A model generated the notes under the pieces. It had not been told where the DNA came from. It ran no database searches and saw nothing but the letters and a program-made list of their open reading frames with translations. Shown one piece after another: positions 13,112-24,101 of a stretch of DNA of 64,000 bases. The DNA is taken from the NCBI RefSeq assembly GCF_036785885.1, contig NC_092329.1, positions 19,362,449 through 19,426,448 of the forward strand, in the 5' to 3' direction. The stretch is from Coffea arabica (lineage: Eukaryota; Streptophyta; Magnoliopsida; Gentianales; Rubiaceae). Numbering within the stretch: position 1 is the stretch's first letter; every line of letters begins with the position of its first letter. Both the position numbers and the translations under genes were made by a program.

Positions 13112-13123
13112 TGGTATCAGAAC
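13112..13123 (+). promoter_or_regulatory. primer-binding site, initiator tRNA-Met type
   Basis: TGGTATCAGAAC lies two bases after the LTR end. It matches the usual plant gypsy PBS TGGTATCAGAGC (complement of the tRNA-iMet 3' end) with one substitution. Confidence 0.88.
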
Positions 13124-13694
13124 TCTTATCGAGCTCGTGCCAGAAGAGGGTTCTTGGACTGTGGGGATTGGCTTGTTAAGTGTGGAACGAATGTCCATTG
13201 TTTGAGATATGAGACATATACGTTGGATAGGAATCTCAAAAGTAGATGATTTACTCTTGGGGACTGGCCAGCTCGAGTTGTGAATTATCTTATTTTGGAT
13301 TCTTGTACCTGAATACCAAAAAGTAATACCGTTATGATAAGTCAATATCTCGAGTAATATTAGAATGAGTATGGATGGCGAAAGCCAAGACACAAGGAAT
13401 GCGAATAGTCTGAACTTGGGATAGATTGATGATATTAGGGAGACTTGGGACCCTTAGTATGCAAGTGTACATACCTAGTTATACTTCTTCGAGTTTTGCT
13501 TAAGCGTTGTGCTTGAGCCATACCTAGGGTTAATGTTCCATAGGAAATGTGAATTGCTATGACATGTATAGAAAGAAAGTATGTTATTTTTAATGTGTTC
13601 TATTATTTTCCACTTTATGATTTGAAATGCTTTTATCGAACTTTATAGCTACTTTCTTTTCTTATACTTATATCGGCTATTGTTCAAAAGAGTT
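13124..13694 (+). other. element C leader between PBS and gag
   Basis: Untranslated leader of element C of about 570 bases; no coding feature seen. Confidence 0.55.
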
Positions 13695-14961
13695 ATGGAG
13701 GGTAGACGGAGTCAAGTACGTGGAACTATTCAAAGACGCAGTTCTAGCCGTGGCCGTGGGACTAGATAGGCACAAGAACCAGTACGGGAACCAAGAGAGG
13801 AAAAAGGTGAAGCAGTTGAACCGCAACCTGGACCCCAGGCCGTATTAGGTAGCAACCGCGATTCAACAAATGACTAATATCCTGGCCCGTTTGGTAGAGC
13901 AACAGGGTCAAACCCTTGTAAATCAATCTAGGGATCTTGAAATAGGACAAGATAGGGCCCTAGAGAGATTCCAAAAATTTTCTCCTCCTAAGTTCTTGGG
14001 AGGACCGGATCCTGAGGGAGCCGAGAGATGGTTGGAAACCATAATCAATATTTTCGCCGCTCTAAACTATTCCGAGGAGAGACAGGTGCAATTTGTGATT
14101 TTTTAGTTTGAGGATCCAGCCAAGACTTGGTGGAATGTGGTTAGAGCTAAGTGGGAGAGAGAGGGAACCGCATGGACCTGGTTGAATTTTGTGTGGGAGT
14201 TTAACAAAAAATACCTCCCACCTATCGTCCAAGAGAAGAGAGAGGACGATTTTATTAAACTCCGCCAGGGAACTTCGAGTGTAGCTGAGTATAAGACTCA
14301 GTTTACGAAATTATCCAAATTTGCTCCTGAACTGATAGCTACGGAGCAAAGGAGGGTACGGAGGTTTGTGCAGGGGCTCAATGTAGAGATACAGGAGGTC
14401 TTGGCGGCGGCTTAGAGTAATACTTTTATGAAGGTGTTGGAGAAACCCCAGAGAATAGAAATTACTAGGGCACAAGTAAGGATTTTTCATCCAAAAAGGA
14501 GAGGTGTACCTGGTGGAAGTCAGGAGTAAGACCAAGGTGACCTAGATAGGCCACCCTCTAAGATGGGTCGAGGAGATAGTGGTGAGGAAATTTCGGGGAC
14601 ATCTAAGGAAATTACTTCAAGAGGGGCCTCAGGTGGAAGGGGGCAAGCAAGAGGTGCCTCGCAAGGAGGTCAGACCCCAGCCCCTCGAGCATTTTGTGGA
14701 TATTGTGGGAAAACCAACCACACAGAAGATAATTGCTGGCGAAAGGCTCGAAGGTGTTTACGGTGTGGAAGTACTGAGCACCAGATCACCAATTATCCAC
14801 TGATTAGTGATACCCAACCAGCCAACACATCAAACCCTAAACAACCGAATAGAGGAGGGGATAAATCCAGAGTACCAACTAGAGTATATACTTTAGACCA
14901 CCAAGGTACAATTCATGTTTTCCCTTTTCTGGCTACATGTTTGGCTAATGGTGAGATTTAG
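13695..14961 (+). pseudogene. element C gag relic
   Basis: Gag forms the particle that packages retrotransposon RNA. The probable start is ATG 13695, followed by an Arg/Ser-rich N-terminus. A frameshift near 13850 leads into the frame that begins MTNILARLVEQQ (13870). The retrotransposon-gag core follows ('PPKFLGGPDPEGAERWL', 'AKTWWNVVRAKWE', 'KREDDFIKLRQGTSSVAEY'). Then comes a Gly/Arg-rich linker, a good CCHC knuckle (C-GY-C-GKTN-H-TEDN-C from 14695) and a second knuckle whose last Cys is Tyr (CLRCGSTEHQITNY). In-frame stops lie at 14104-14106, 14413-14415 and 14527-14529, and one earlier near 13765 in the starting frame. The two knuckles and iMet PBS fit a Del/Tekay gag. It ends after a short protease-linker piece, where pol has been deleted. 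Confidence 0.85.
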
Positions 14962-15041
14962 GAGCAATAGAATGACATGCAAGAAAAATACCACGAGCTA
15001 TTTACGGATATCTGCATGAATTTCGAGGACTAAATTCTTTT

Positions 15042-15054
15042 AAGGGGGAGAGAG
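15042..15054 (+). promoter_or_regulatory. polypurine tract of element C
   Basis: AAGGGGGAGAGAG directly before the right LTR start TGTGAC. It primes plus-strand DNA synthesis in LTR elements. Confidence 0.85.
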
Positions 15055-16236
15055 TGTGACAACTGGTAAAATTTCTTATATTTTTCTTAAAATTTCCTTT
15101 AATTTGGAATTTATTACTTTACAATAATTTTAATACACATTCACTTCCCCAATAGTTATAAATAATCATAGAATTAAGGGTTTTCCCTTTCGTTTTCAAG
15201 TTAGTGCGAATTACGATTTTACGCCTATTTGTGGTGTGCCTATCCGGTACGGAGTGGGGATTAAATTTGGTGATTAAGAGTGAATTTTAGATGATATTAA
15301 GTGTATGATTAGAAGTGATAATAATAAGTTAGTGAATTATAAGGTAAAACCCTAGTATACGCGATTTAAGGAAAATCGGCTCTAACCGACGGGTATCGTT
15401 CACTACCGATTGAATACACCACTCAACCACCACTTCATTAACTTAATCCCATTGTTATTAGAGCCAAAATATCAGCCCATAATCAGCATGTGATGGCCGA
15501 AATTCTTCACTAAGGAAGCCAAGGAAAAGAAAAAAAAAATTGAGGAAGATCTTGGAGTGACACTTGGAGCACATCTAACCATCTTTGACCAAATTCAAGT
15601 CCAAGCTTCTTATCTTTCTTGGACTTCATTTTCTCTTCATTTGTAGCTATGGTTGCTGAAAATTGAGAGAAAAAAAAGAGAAAAGAGAGATTCAATCCAT
15701 CTGGGGTTTTGCTTGATTGAGTGAGAAAACAAGAAAACTAAACCGATTAACTTGCAAATTGAGAGCTTGGGAAGCTTAGGGAGCTAAATTTCACAAGGAA
15801 AGGTGAAGGATAACTCTTGCAAGCCCTTTTATTGCGGTATTATGGCTGACCATCCTTTGCTTTTCCCTTACTCTTGTTTGAGTTATGTAGTAACTTGAAA
15901 TCATGCTTGGTGATATCTAATCTAAGTGATTGTGATGATTGTAATGATGAATTTTGAGTTAGAGTTTTGAATGGTTCACTTGTAATTCTTGTTGTTTGGA
16001 TGGTATATGGTGTATGTAGGCTTGTATAGGAGGTAGTAGTAGTGGTTTTAAGCTATAAATGTGAAGTTACACCTTGAATACCTTAAATTCCAGAATTGAG
16101 ATTTTTCATTGCTCTGTTCTTCCCGGTTCTGTTTGACTATGATGGGGGCCGAATTAGGCTTAGTACAAAACATGCAAGTTGTAGGGAATGATGTATTATA
16201 GTTGCCTGTAAAATTTCAACTCAATCTGAGCACTGT
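15055..16236 (+). repeat. element C right LTR, first part
   Basis: Homologous to 9731 to about 10908 with scattered substitutions and small indels. It is interrupted after ACTGT (16232-16236), the left target duplication of element B, and continues at 31202. Confidence 0.92.
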
Positions 16237-16838
16237 TGTTGCGCCCCACTTTTTGAGGTGTGAAAGTAGTGTGTGGGATATGTATGTGAACGTGTGTGAA
16301 AGTGAAAATAAAAAACCGTGGGATTGTGAAATGCGACGGTTTGGCCAAACAAAAGGTTTTAGAGAAAAGGAGTCGCCACTTGGTATAGAGTTAGGGTGTA
16401 CCAAGTCACCCAAAAAGTGATTTTTTTGGAAAGAAAAGTAAACAAATCATTTTTAAAGAATTTTTTAGGTCTACGTAACCAAAGAAAGGGATCGGGGGTC
16501 ACATTTGATAAGGGAGAAGGCAAAGGCAAAGCCTAAGGCACTCCCTTACTCTAGCCAAAGCTAGTTGCGTGACTTAGTCCTTCTTTTCCTAATTCTTCTA
16601 CCCAAAATATGTGTTGCATGTTGGATGTGACTAATGGATAAAAAAATACAATCCTAAATCTAAAATCTCTCTTATGAAACTTTTTGGTCCCAATCACATG
16701 AGTTGTGATGGCCAATAAGGAAAACTCTCATAGAGGTCACGGGTAATGCAAATGAAGACCCAAATATGAGTACAAGTGTGAAAATGTAAGAAGAATGCAA
16801 AATAAAATAAAAATACAAATACAAATGTAAGTGCAAGT

Positions 16839-16887
16839 TTGCAAATGTAAGAAAAGTGCATGTGTGCAAATGTAAGAAAAGTGCATG
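16839..16887. repeat. short tandem duplication in the B LTR
   Basis: Two consecutive copies of a 25-bp unit (tgcaaatgtaagaaaagtgc core). The equivalent place in the other B LTR, near 27307-27331, has one copy, so the change happened after insertion. Confidence 0.8.
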
Positions 16888-17422
16888 TGTGCCAATTGAG
16901 AAAATAAAGGTGTTTGTGTGCAAGTGGATGAAAATATGGTATAATAGTAGTAAATGCATATAAGTGCAACTGGGTGCAATTTGTGAGGTAAAAAATAAAT
17001 AAGTGATAGGGAAAGAAGAAAAATGTGCAAACATGGCATGTGGATTGAGAAAAAATATTAGTGAGAGAATGTGGATAAAGAAGGTGAGGAAGTGATATGA
17101 TAAAAATGAGAGTGTATGAACCTAGAGGAATGCATCAAGTCGGGTATGGGAATGACTCCTAACTTCACGATTTTAATTTTCCCTTTAATTAGAAGGAAGA
17201 ACTAGCGTGCTAAGGCTATTTTGTAGCCACACTCGCTCGTTTCCCTTACCGAAAGGGGACTTTCAAGCAAATGTACCCTATAACTAGCATGAGGATGCAA
17301 AAACCTAAGATGAAGGGGAAAGGATTGGAGAAGCATGCCAAATGCTAGAAAACAAAGAAAAAGGTATGAAATGTAGTGAGACATGCAAGTATGTACCAAC
17401 GAGAGGGGACGGCCTATTGGGT

Positions 17423-17515
17423 CTAGCATTGGACTAGCTCTTTTCTAAAATTCTCTCACAAGCATTGGACTTGCGAGAGCTCGAGAGGAAAGACCATGGC
17501 CAGCGTTGGACTAGC
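17423..17515. promoter_or_regulatory. triplet of near-palindromic LTR motifs
   Basis: Three copies of AGC(A/G)TTGGACT(A/T)G lie within 95 bp: CTAGCATTGGACTAG at 17423-17437, CAAGCATTGGACTTG at 17459-17473, and one near 17501-17514. The motif recurs in reverse orientation in A (38738-38829, 3' copy about 55278-55369) and D (60814-60864). Function unknown. Confidence 0.5.
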
Positions 17516-18406
17516 CACGGTGACGCATTCATCCATCACATTCATCTATGACTATAGAAAGCAAGTAGACATGCCAATCACCTATAAACACGTAGCACAT
17601 AACACTTAGCATGCTCGACTAAATGCAAGAGCCTAATAAAGCAAATTAACACGTAGCAACAAAAGCAAGCAATCAAGCTAATGAACCTATTACATTTGCT
17701 AACTAAAACAAATGGGGAAGAGGAAAAATGAATAAAAATGCTCTCCAAACCCTATCTATTACAAGCCAAGAGGTGTACACATACCCCATAAAAGAATAAC
17801 TTAATAAAAGTAAAAGTAAAAGAAATAAATGAAGGGAATTAAGGAAAGGCAAGGAAAGCGAGTAGACATGCAATTCTCACTTAGCACGTTGGATCACACA
17901 GAGGAGAGACCAAAAAGGATAAAAAAAGTTATACCTCCCCGTTTGTGATGTTAGTAAAATGAACAAGACTTAATTTGGGCTAGAGTCACCAAAGAAAGAG
18001 ATAACTTTGGCTAAAACCATCAAAGTAAGGGATTAATGCACCACTTTAAAGATAAGTAGAATAAAAGGCAAAAAGGAAATTCAGAACACCTTAGAAACTT
18101 CAAAAGGGGTACTAACAAACCACCAAATTCTTCCCTATTTACGACTTAAATGTAGTCAAAAGATGCTTAATCTCAAAGGAGGTAGATTATTGACCAAACT
18201 TCTAAGATAGAAGAACTTCTAAGGACCCAATTGCAAACATTAATCAATCATTCGAGTCCAATCGAAACATTTAAGAACTTCACAGGTCCCAAAAATAATA
18301 AAAGGCCAAATAACGGTTCAAATTGTAATCAACTTAGGACTTAATTGCAAGAGATTGGAATGTAATTGGGTCTTTGTAGCATTACTAGAGACTAAAGGGA
18401 GCAAAG

Positions 18407-20167
18407 CCCTTGTATTGAAGCTTCAAAATATGAAGATAAGTATGAAGTGAAAAGCTTTTGAAGCTTTTGATCAGGGAGATTAGTATGAAGTGGTTGATAA
18501 TCATCATCCCTTGGATTTTGTGCCAAACGATCCGCTATAGCTTGCCCCTTGACAGCCTTTTGTGAAGTGAAAACAATATCGAACTCTGAGAGAATTATCT
18601 GCCATTTAGCTAGAAGTCTAGTTAGCATCGGCTTCTCCAAGAGATACTTCAAAGGATCAGATCGGGAAATAAGATAAGTGGTATGGCTCAACAGGTAGTG
18701 TCTCAACTTTTGAACTGCCCAAGCCAATGCACAGCAGCTTTTCTCAATGAATGAATAATTAGCCTCACACTGCGTGAACTTTTTGCTTAGATAGTAAATG
18801 GCTTGCTCCTTCCTTCCGGAGTCATCATGCTACCCGAGAACACAACCAACTGCTTCTTCAAGCACAGATAGGTACATGATTAATGGTCGACCCGGCTTGG
18901 GTGGCACCAAGACTGGCGGATGTAACAAATAATCCTTGATCTTATCAAAAGCTTGTTGGCATTCTTCACTCAAATACAATGGCACATTCTTTCTCAACAA
19001 TTTGAACAACGGCTCGCATATGGCAGTTAGTTGGGCAATGAATCTCCCAATAAAATTGATCTTTCCTAAGAAACTTTTCACGTCCTTCTGAGTTTTCGGC
19101 ACTGGCATATCTCGAATTGCTTTGATTTTCGCTGGATCTATCTCTATGCCTCTTTTACTAATAATGAAACCCAACAATTTACCAGCTGGTGCCCCAAAGG
19201 CGCACTTTGCAGGATTTAGTTTCAAATTGTACTTTCACAACCTTTCGAACAGCTTCTTCAAATCAACCAAATGGTTCTCTGCCCTTTTAGACTTGATTAT
19301 GATGTCATCCACGTAGACCTCCATCTCCCGGTGGATCATATCATGAAACAGGGTGGTCATGGTCCTTTGATACGTAGCTCCGGCATTCTTTAAACCAAAG
19401 GGCATCACTCGGTAGCAAAATGTGCCCCAAGGGGTGATAAAAGCAGTCTTCTCCCTATCCTCTTCTGCCATCAAATCTGGTGGTATCCAGCGAAGCAATC
19501 ACAAAAGGATTCAATCTCATGCCCAGTGGTATTGTCCAAGAGAATGTGAATATTTGGCAGAGAAAAATCATCTTTAGGACTGGCCTTATTGAGGTCTCTA
19601 TAATCAACACAAACTCGCACCTCTCCATTCTTTTTTGGAATAGGGGCTGGATTCGAAAGCCAAATAGGGTAATGGGAAACAATGATAATGTTGGTTTTGA
19701 GCTGTTTTTCAATTTGCTCTTTTATTTTGAGGCTCATATCTGGTTTGAATTTTCGGGGTTTTTGCTTTATGGGTGGAAAAGTAGGGTGTGTGGGCAACTT
19801 ATGCACTACCACATCAGTTGAAATACCAGTCATATCATCATAGAACCATGCAAATACATCCTGGAACACAGTCAAGAATTCAAGCATCTCCTTTTTCTGC
19901 CTCTCATTCAAATGAATACTAATTTGCACCTCCTTAATTTCATCTTTAGTGCCAATGTTAACCTTTTCTGTTTCTTCCAGGTTCGGTTTTGGTTTCTCCT
20001 CATATTGTTCAAAGTCCTTTGCAAAAGAATCGAATACCTCCTCATTATCACTCTCGCTTTGAAGCTCAGATTCCCAGACCTCCAAGTCGTGAGTGATATA
20101 GAGATTGCCATTATTGAATTCCAGAATAGTGATATCCAAAAGGTCAAATAGTTTTATTTTTGGTCAT
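18407..20167 (-). pseudogene. element B pol relic: RT and RNase H, truncated
   Basis: Second exon after the predicted intron (from 20167). The first full codon is TGA (20166-20164) where element A has TGG. A linker follows, then RT: 'VCVDYRDLNKASPKDDF' and, after a one-base T deletion near 19473 (after GYHQI), 'PFGLKNAGATYQRTM' and the catalytic YVDD at 19315-19304. RT thumb and RNase H follow ('FLGKINFIGRF', 'QAIYYLSKKF', 'YLISRSDPLKYLLEKPM'). Other breaks are TGA near 19234 and TAG at 18832-18830. The protein should continue into a second RNase H and integrase but ends soon after DDDYQPLHTNLPD. About 60 bases of filler-like sequence (18407-18470) join it to the LTR remnant. Confidence 0.88.
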
Positions 20168-20444
20168 CTGAAAGAATTAACGAATGTGGGATAATAAGCA
20201 AACAAACATACAACAAACAAATGAATAAGCAATATGACAAACGAATAAACAAAACAACATGACAAGAACCACTTGTGCATTTTCATAAAACCTTTGATTG
20301 AAAGCGAAAACAAAAAGAAAGAAAGCGGAAACAATATTTACATGTGTAAATTTTAGTCAAAGATAAAGATGCTTTCATTAGCTATTTACAGATGCAGAAG
20401 TATTTTCATGAATTCGCATGAATGACAAACCCCTTTAGTTTTAC
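20168..20444 (-). other. predicted intron between protease and RT (element B)
   Basis: On the minus strand the donor CG|GTAAAA follows the codons for EF of the gag-pro ORF, and the acceptor TTCTTTCAG ends at 20168. The length is 277 bp, not a multiple of three, and the flanking exons are in different frames; removal of exactly this segment joins them. Element A has matching sites. A spliced intron here is a known Ogre feature. Confidence 0.72.
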
Positions 20445-23400
20445 CGAAACTCCTTCTGAATGGGCAGAAACTTGGCTGTCCAATTGGAAATTGATCCTTC
20501 AGGGATGTCGGGAAACTCGGCCTCATCTGGGAAACTGTCTTCAAATGTTGCCCCAACGAACAATTGGGCCAAACTAGTTTCGATTTCATCAACTGGGTTA
20601 ATCTCTGACGTGATCACCTCGGTTGGTCGTGAAAAAGTATAATGCAGTGGTGGAATATCAAAGGCCTTTTGCCTGCCTTCTTTCTCTGCTTTCTTGCGTT
20701 CCTTCATTTCTTTGATGTCTTTAGCGGTTGGTCGAAAACCCAAATCGAATGAATCCTTTTTCTCCACAATTTCCACTAGTTTCAGAATTCCTTGTAGATC
20801 ACATCCCAGCCCTTTGTCAAACTCATATCCTCCGCGGATCATTTCCTTAGCCATCATGACACTGGCCTTTGACAGAGCTCGTTCCTCTTTTGTTATCCAA
20901 CTTACGGAGACGATATCAGCTGTGCTATGAGGGGTCACTGTGGCGTTTCGGCTACCATCTTCTTCGGACCCAAAATCAGCAATTACGAGACAATCCTTCT
21001 CGGCAAAGATAGTTATCAATTTGTCATTTACTATGAATTTCAACAATTGATGTAATGAAGAAGGCACAACCCCGGACTTATGAATCCACGGCCTTCCAAG
21101 CAAAATATTGTAAATATTAGGAAAGTGCATAACTTGGCAGGCTATTTGAACCTGTGCGGGCCCCATCTCGACTACTAAATCCACTTCTCCTATAGGTTCT
21201 CTTTGTGCTCTATCAAAACCTCTAACTATGGTCCCTGAAGGCCTTAGCTTGATATCTTGTAACCCTAGCTTTTCCAAGATACTCCAAGGACAGATATTAA
21301 GCGCAGATCCATTGTCAATCAACACCTTTGGCAACATTTTCCCGTTGCACCTCACAGGTATGTACAGAGCTTTGTTATGTCCAATGCCTTCTGCCGGTAA
21401 TTCATCATCAGAGAAAGTGATTTGTTTTGTAAATAACACACTCTCAACTATATGTGAGAAATTAACAACCGAAATGTCCTTAGGGATTTGAGCTTTAGTC
21501 AACACTTCGAACAATGCATCCCTATGCATATCAGAAGAAAAGAGTAGATCCAACATGGATATTTGGGCGGGCGACTTGCTTAGCTTCTCGACTACATTAT
21601 ATTCGCTTCTTTGGAGCCTTTTAAGAAAATCCAAGGCTTCCTTCTCAGTAATTGTTGGTTTAGCGGGCAGCTCGGGGTTATTTGTTTGAATCGGAACGGT
21701 AGCTCCAAACGGACTTGCAATTCTCCCTGATCTAGTGACCACTGACACCTCTTCTTTGGCAACTGACTTTTTTCCAATTTGTATGACAGGTTCATCGTAG
21801 TTCCATGGCACTCGCTGCGAACTTAGAACAGGCTCCTGCTCTGGGAATTCGATGACCACTGGCTCCAAAGTCTCGATCTCAGTTGGAGTGAAATCCAAAA
21901 TAAAAGGTCTTTTATCTTCATTAAACGGCACCTCTATTACAAATGGTTAGTCTGTGACCCCAAACACCTCAGCTTCCCTTGCCAATTTTTGGACTTGCTC
22001 CTCATACTCTGCGTCGTCCAGAATGACCCCAATGGTATTAGTATGTTCTGGCAAGGGGTTCCTATTTATATTCGCCCCTTGTGCCTCCCATTTCTTGATT
22101 ACAATCTCTCCAGCTTCAATCATATCTTGAATTCTATGCTTAAGAGCCTTGCAATCAACAGTTGAATGTCCGGGTGCCCCTGAATGATAAGCACAGACGG
22201 CTTGTGGGTTATACCCAGCGAATATGCCATATGGATAGGTCGGAGGGGGTACCATACCAATTTTTCCGGCGGCCTTCAACTGGTCATATAATTGCTCTAG
22301 AGGCCTGCCTAAATCGGTAAATGTACGGCTACGGGCTTGGTTAGAAGGTTCAGGAGGTTGAGGATGGCTATAAACAGGTCTATTTGGGGGAGGACATCTT
22401 GGGTTATATGGAGGGCGAGGTCGATTTTAGGGTGGATTTGATTGAGAAATTTGAAAAGGAGCTAAAGGTGGGTTAGGATAACTTGGGCGAGGTGGAGGGT
22501 GGTGGATATTGGTAGTATATACATGGTGCGGGTTTGAATAATAAGGATAATGTGGTTGGTAGGTTAGATTGTGTTGGTATCGGGGTTTGGGTGAAGAGTT
22601 CTGGTTCCAGATAAAAGTTGCATCCCCCTCTTTCTTTTTAAATTGCGGCTTCTTTCCACTACTCCCTTGCCCTTGCAAAGCTTCTACTTGTGATTTTAAG
22701 GCAGAGACGTTAACAATTTTTTCGGATCTCACAAAATCATCATACTCTTCGAGTTTATTCACAATCGCAGCAAATGAACATCCGGTCATACGGAAGATTT
22801 CTTTAAAGTGTGGAGGATCATGCGCCTTTAAGAAAGTGCGAACAATTTCATCTTCGGTCAACGGAGGCTCAACCTTGGCAGCTATCGTTCTCCATCTTTT
22901 GGCGTATGTCTTATGATCTTCAGATGGTCGCCTCTTTGTGCCTTCCAAAGTAGTTCTGGTCGGTGCTAGCTCGCAGTTATATTCGTATTGTCTGATGAAG
23001 GCATTGGATAGATCAAGCCAAGTCTCACCTCCTCTGGATTTAAGTTGGAATACCAATCGAGGGCATCTCCTTCTAGACTCTCTGGAAATAACCTTAATGG
23101 CAAGTTTTCATCATCCACTGGTCTGCCCAACTTGTTGGCAAACAAACGCAAGTGTGTCTTAAGGTTGCCTGTACCATCATATTTATTGAACTTCGGGGTC
23201 TTGAACCCTACGGGCAGCTGTATATTTGGAAACAGGCACAGATCATCGTAGTCTAACACCCCTTGTTTGCTTAAACCTTGACTTTTCCTGATGAACTCAT
23301 CGAAACGATCCAACCGCTTAAGTAGCTTCATATCCACCGGGGCAGACGACTCTTTCACTTCTGGCTTGGTTTGAACAGTGTGCTCTGGCACAACAGGCTC

Positions 23401-23769
23401 TGCGGTAGTCTGATAAAAAGCTTGTGGATCCAGAGGCATGTTTGGATCACCTTGAGGCTGAAATCCTTGCCCATAGGGAGGATAGAACGGAGGATTTTGA
23501 GTATAAGTATACTGCGGGTTAAAAACTCCCTCAAAAGTGGTTTGAATTAGAGGAATGACAAATGGTTCGGATTCCAGTTGTTTGACGGGCGCAGGCTCAG
23601 GTTGCACTCCGCTACTAATGAGCTCGTCAATCAACTTCTTTTGGATGGCCATTTCAGATGCCATTTCCCCAAATTTGGTGAGTAATTCAGTCAACTGAAC
23701 CCCGGGACTTGTGGCTTCCGGCTGGGTAGTTGCAGCGGTCTTATCAGACGATTCTGGCTGAGCACTCAT
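20445..23769 (-). pseudogene. element B gag-protease relic
   Basis: Starts at ATG 23769. The N-terminus (MSAQPESSD) and Pro/Gln-rich linker are followed by the capsid-like block 'FNKYDGTGNLKTHLRLFANK' and 'EGDALDWYSNLNPEE', then a frameshift near 23032. The frame continues with 'SRGGETWLDLSNAFIRQYEY', 'HKTYAKRWRTIAAKVEPP', a Pro/Tyr-rich linker, a stop near 22430, an atypical knuckle (C-AY-H-SGAPG-H-STVD-C) and a stop near 21946. The long 496-codon part (21931-20444) holds the aspartic protease with DNGSALN (catalytic Asp 21316-21314) and LLGRPWIH, then a G-patch-like 'GGYEFDKGLGCDLQGI'. It ends at FR followed by TAA, which falls inside the predicted intron. Confidence 0.88.
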
Positions 23770-24101
23770 GTCTACACGATTCCTTTGGGCTTTACTTCGG
23801 GATCGCGTAATAATAGGGCTTTTCCGAGAAGCTATTTTGAAACTTTACCTGAGGATGCAAAAGACATCTTTAGATAAACCAATCGTTACTAGATTTCTGC
23901 AACTTATTCAAAAGAGAAAAAGAAAAAGACATGAGTTAGTAATTGTTCAAACAATTTAGATGCATGTCCTATGGGGGGACCCTTTTTGTGCCAAGGGTAG
24001 GCCTAGCATGATGCAAGCCTTCGGGGTAAAATCCCATTTCCAAACCTGTAAGTGAATTTAGAACTTTGAAATGGAAAGCTTCTCATAAAATGTGGAAGAG
24101 T
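23770..24101 (-). other. spacer between ORF1 and gag (element B)
   Basis: A 332-bp non-coding gap. The corresponding gap in element A (42061-42405) has a similar size and includes related sequence such as the reverse complement of 'gcatcatgctaggcctaccc'. Confidence 0.6.

Larger units (their letters stand above)
16237..18406 (-). repeat. element B 3' LTR remnant
   Basis: Collinear with 26703-28856 at high identity. After the shared word 'gagcaaag' (ending 18406) the two copies part, which marks the deletion edge. It has a 25-bp unit present twice (16839-16887) where the other LTR has it once. Confidence 0.9.

Noticed and set aside
13112..13123. tRNA-like word TGGTATCAGA
   Set aside because: Only the 3'-end complement used as primer site; no tRNA arms are present, so it is not a tRNA gene.
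16672..17039. Overlapping minus-strand frames rich in Phe, His, Thr and Leu, repeated at 27141-27615
   Set aside because: They come from the short-repeat part of the B LTR in several frames at once and have no coding signature.
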